7,911 nucleotides of DNA from Xanthobacteraceae bacterium (lineage in GTDB: Bacteria > Pseudomonadota > Alphaproteobacteria > Rhizobiales > Xanthobacteraceae). Each line of letters opens with the position of its first letter. Within the stretch, counting starts at the first letter, position 1. The notes beneath the pieces were generated by a model that saw nothing but the letters and a program-made list of their open reading frames with translations, did not search any database and was not told the origin of the DNA. The position numbers were made by a program, and so were the translations under genes. Where the stretch lies: positions 1-7,911 of the forward strand of contig JASHXX010000388.1 in NCBI GenBank assembly GCA_030043335.1, read 5' to 3'. Shown here piece by piece: positions 6,879-7,911 of the stretch.

Positions 6879-6943
6879 GTCAGGGATCGGTAGTCAGGAA
6901 TCAGTACAACCTGATGCCTGACGCCCGTTTCCTGATCCCTGTC
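6879..6943. repeat. Nested inverted repeat with tandem 14-base units in the rpoA-rplQ gap
   Basis: Two adjacent 14-base units, GTCAGGGATCGGTA (6879-6892) and GTCAGGAATCAGTA (6893-6906), match at 12 of 14 positions. The second unit pairs with CTGATGCCTGAC (6911-6922) at 11 of 12 positions across a 6-base loop. The first pairs with GATCCCTGTC (6934-6943) at 9 of 10. The whole forms one long cruciform or hairpin of about 65 bases occupying most of an 84-base gap. It looks like a small intergenic palindromic element. No T-run follows, so an intrinsic terminator is not indicated. Confidence 0.6.
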
Positions 6944-6955
6944 GCCGGAGGCGAC
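6941..6955 (+). promoter_or_regulatory. Hairpin enclosing the rplQ ribosome binding site
   Basis: GTCGCC (6941-6946) is exactly complementary to GGCGAC (6950-6955), with loop GGA. The ribosome binding site GGAGG (6947-6951) lies in the loop and 3' stem, and ATG follows at 6957. In this folded form the site would be partly hidden. The first three bases also belong to the outer arm of the upstream inverted repeat, so the two structures compete. The complementarity is seen directly; a switching role is inferred. Confidence 0.5.
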
Positions 6956-6956
6956 C

Positions 6957-7385
6957 ATGCGTCACGCCAAGACCCACCGTAAGTTCAATCGGCGCTCGGA
7001 TCATCGTCGCTCGATGCTCGCGAACCTTGCCGCGGCTCTGATCAAGCACGAGCAGATCATCACCACACTGCCGAAGGCAAAGGATCTGCGTCCGGTGGTC
7101 GAGAAGCTGGTCACGCTCGGCAAGCGCGGCGATCTGCATGCGCGCCGCCAGGCGATCGCGCAGATGCGCGACCTCGCCATGGTCCGAAAGCTCTTCGAGG
7201 TGATCGGCCCGCGCTACAAGGAGCGCGACGGCGGCTATACCCGTGTGCTCAAGGCCGGCTTCCGTTACGGGGACTCCGCGCCCGTTGCCGTGATCGAGTT
7301 CGTCGACCGCGACGTCGAGGCCAAGGGCAAGGATTCCGGGCCGGTGCAGGTGCGCGCCGAGGAGCCGGCGCCCGCGCCGGCGTAA
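6957..7385 (+). CDS. rplQ: 50S ribosomal protein L17
   Basis: The protein has 142 residues and begins [21 protein letters not shown], the invariant L17 start. [25 protein letters not shown] follows (about 27-51), then [28 protein letters not shown] (about 91-118). L17 lies at the solvent side of the 50S subunit near the polypeptide exit tunnel. Beyond residue 120 is a tail ([19 protein letters not shown]) longer than in E. coli but usual for alphaproteobacteria. GGAGG five bases before ATG is a strong ribosome binding site, though enclosed in a small hairpin. It closes the ribosomal cluster, as in most bacteria. Confidence 0.97.
   Translation: MRHAKTHRKFNRRSDHRRSMLANLAAALIKHEQIITTLPKAKDLRPVVEKLVTLGKRGDLHARRQAIAQMRDLAMVRKLFEVIGPRYKERDGGYTRVLKAGFRYGDSAPVAVIEFVDRDVEAKGKDSGPVQVRAEEPAPAPA
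7364..7381 (+). terminator. Possible GC hairpin terminator at the rplQ stop codon
   Basis: GCCGGCGC (7364-7371) is exactly complementary to GCGCCGGC (7374-7381), separated by CC, so a 7-8 bp stem with a tight loop can form across the last rplQ codons. The next bases include GCTCTTTC (7395-7402) but no true T-run. Its place at the end of the cluster suits a terminator, yet the same sequence is explained by Pro-Ala codons, so confidence is low. Confidence 0.3.
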
Positions 7386-7398
7386 GGCGCGCCCGCTC

Positions 7399-7426
7399 TT
7401 TCACGGCCCCGCCCACACGCCTATAT
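7399..7426 (+). promoter_or_regulatory. Candidate promoter for the HtrA-like protease gene
   Basis: CTATAT (7421-7426) resembles the -10 element common in alphaproteobacterial housekeeping promoters. TTTCAC (7399-7404), a weak -35 candidate, lies 16 bases upstream. A start of transcription near 7433 would leave about 20 bases before the ATG at 7454. It lies in the 68-base gap after rplQ, where a change of function between genes makes a separate promoter plausible. Confidence 0.35.
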
Positions 7427-7453
7427 GCGGCGACGCTGATCTGGGGTTGCTCG

Positions 7454-7911
7454 ATGCTGCATCTGCGCGTCTTCACCGCTCTCGCTGCCGGGTTGCTTGC
7501 GCTCTGCCTCTTGCTCCAAGGCGCAAGCGCGCAGGAGCGGCGCGCGCCGTCTTCGGCGGCCGAGGTTCAGCTGTCGTTCGCGCCGGTCGTGCATCGGGTG
7601 GCGCCGGCAGTGGTCAATGTCTATGCGGCGCGCGTCGTCGAGAACCGCAATCCGTTTCTCAACGATCCGTTCTTTCGCCAGTTCTTCGGGGCGGTGCCGC
7701 GCGAACAGGTGCAGCGCTCGCTCGGCTCCGGCGTGATCGTCGATTCAAGCGGCCTCGTCGTTACCAACTACCACGTGATCGAAGGCGCAAGCGCGGTGAA
7801 AATCTCGCTCGCCGACAAGCGCGAGTTCGACGCCGACATCGTGCTCAAGGACCAGCGCAGCGACTTGACCGTGCTGCGCATCAAGGACGCGAAAGAGCGC
7901 TTTCCGGTGCT
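7454..7911 (+). CDS. HtrA/DegP-type periplasmic serine protease, N-terminal part
   Basis: The open frame runs off the right edge after 152 complete codons. Residues 1-26 form a signal peptide (short Arg-containing start, hydrophobic ALAAGLLALCLLL, then GASA before QE, a typical cleavage site), so the product is exported. The trypsin-like domain starts with FAPVVHRVAPAVVNVYAAR and NPFLNDPFFRQFFG, both typical of DegP/DegQ relatives. It continues with SLGSGVIVDSSGLVVTNYHVIEGA, with catalytic His at 107, and DQRSDLTVLRI, with catalytic Asp at 137. The catalytic Ser (GNSG region) and any PDZ domains lie outside the window. Such proteases degrade or refold damaged envelope proteins. GGGG at 7443-7446 is a modest ribosome binding site seven bases before ATG. 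Which paralogue it is (DegP, DegQ or other) cannot be decided. Confidence 0.93.
   Translation, partial: MLHLRVFTALAAGLLALCLLLQGASAQERRAPSSAAEVQLSFAPVVHRVAPAVVNVYAARVVENRNPFLNDPFFRQFFGAVPREQVQRSLGSGVIVDSSGLVVTNYHVIEGASAVKISLADKREFDADIVLKDQRSDLTVLRIKDAKERFPV

Noticed and set aside
1..7911. CRISPR arrays, tRNA or rRNA genes, insertion sequences, phage or defence genes
   Set aside because: I saw no spaced direct-repeat array, no tRNA-like cloverleaf, no transposase and no foreign-looking genes; the window is a conserved housekeeping cluster.

Overview
This window is the distal part of the S10-spc-alpha ribosomal protein cluster of a GC-rich alphaproteobacterium, with all genes on the + strand. 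The gene order (secY-adk-rpsM-rpsK-rpoA-rplQ, with no rpmJ between secY and rpsM and no rpsD between rpsK and rpoA) and the protein sequences point to Hyphomicrobiales (Rhizobiales). The RpoA N-terminus ([15 protein letters not shown]) suggests something near Bradyrhizobium, Rhodopseudomonas or the Xanthobacteraceae. That placement comes from remembered family sequences, not from a search.

Layout: the last codons of rpsH (S8) open the window. The spc block follows: rplF (L6), rplR (L18), rpsE (S5), rpmD (L30) and rplO (L15), with gaps of 4 to 46 bases that mostly hold only a ribosome binding site. A 110-base gap with a decayed inverted repeat precedes secY, which overlaps adk by four bases (ATGA). 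A 389-base gap without a gene separates adk from rpsM (S13). It holds a hairpin, a small GGACAG repeat and a candidate promoter, and probably acts as terminator/leader of the alpha block. Then come rpsK (S11), rpoA (RNA polymerase alpha), an 84-base gap with nested inverted repeats, and rplQ (L17). After a candidate promoter, the window ends inside an HtrA/DegP-type periplasmic serine protease gene.

The genes jointly supply 50S and 30S proteins, the protein-export channel, the nucleotide-balancing kinase and the RNA polymerase scaffold, all of which scale with growth rate. HtrA is an envelope quality-control protease and is functionally separate.

I find no sign of an undescribed defence, mobile or biosynthetic system. 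The unusual points are small: a 72-residue histone-H1-like basic tail on adenylate kinase, palindromic elements in three gaps, a hairpin that encloses the rplQ ribosome binding site, and an uncertain rpoA start behind a leader hairpin.
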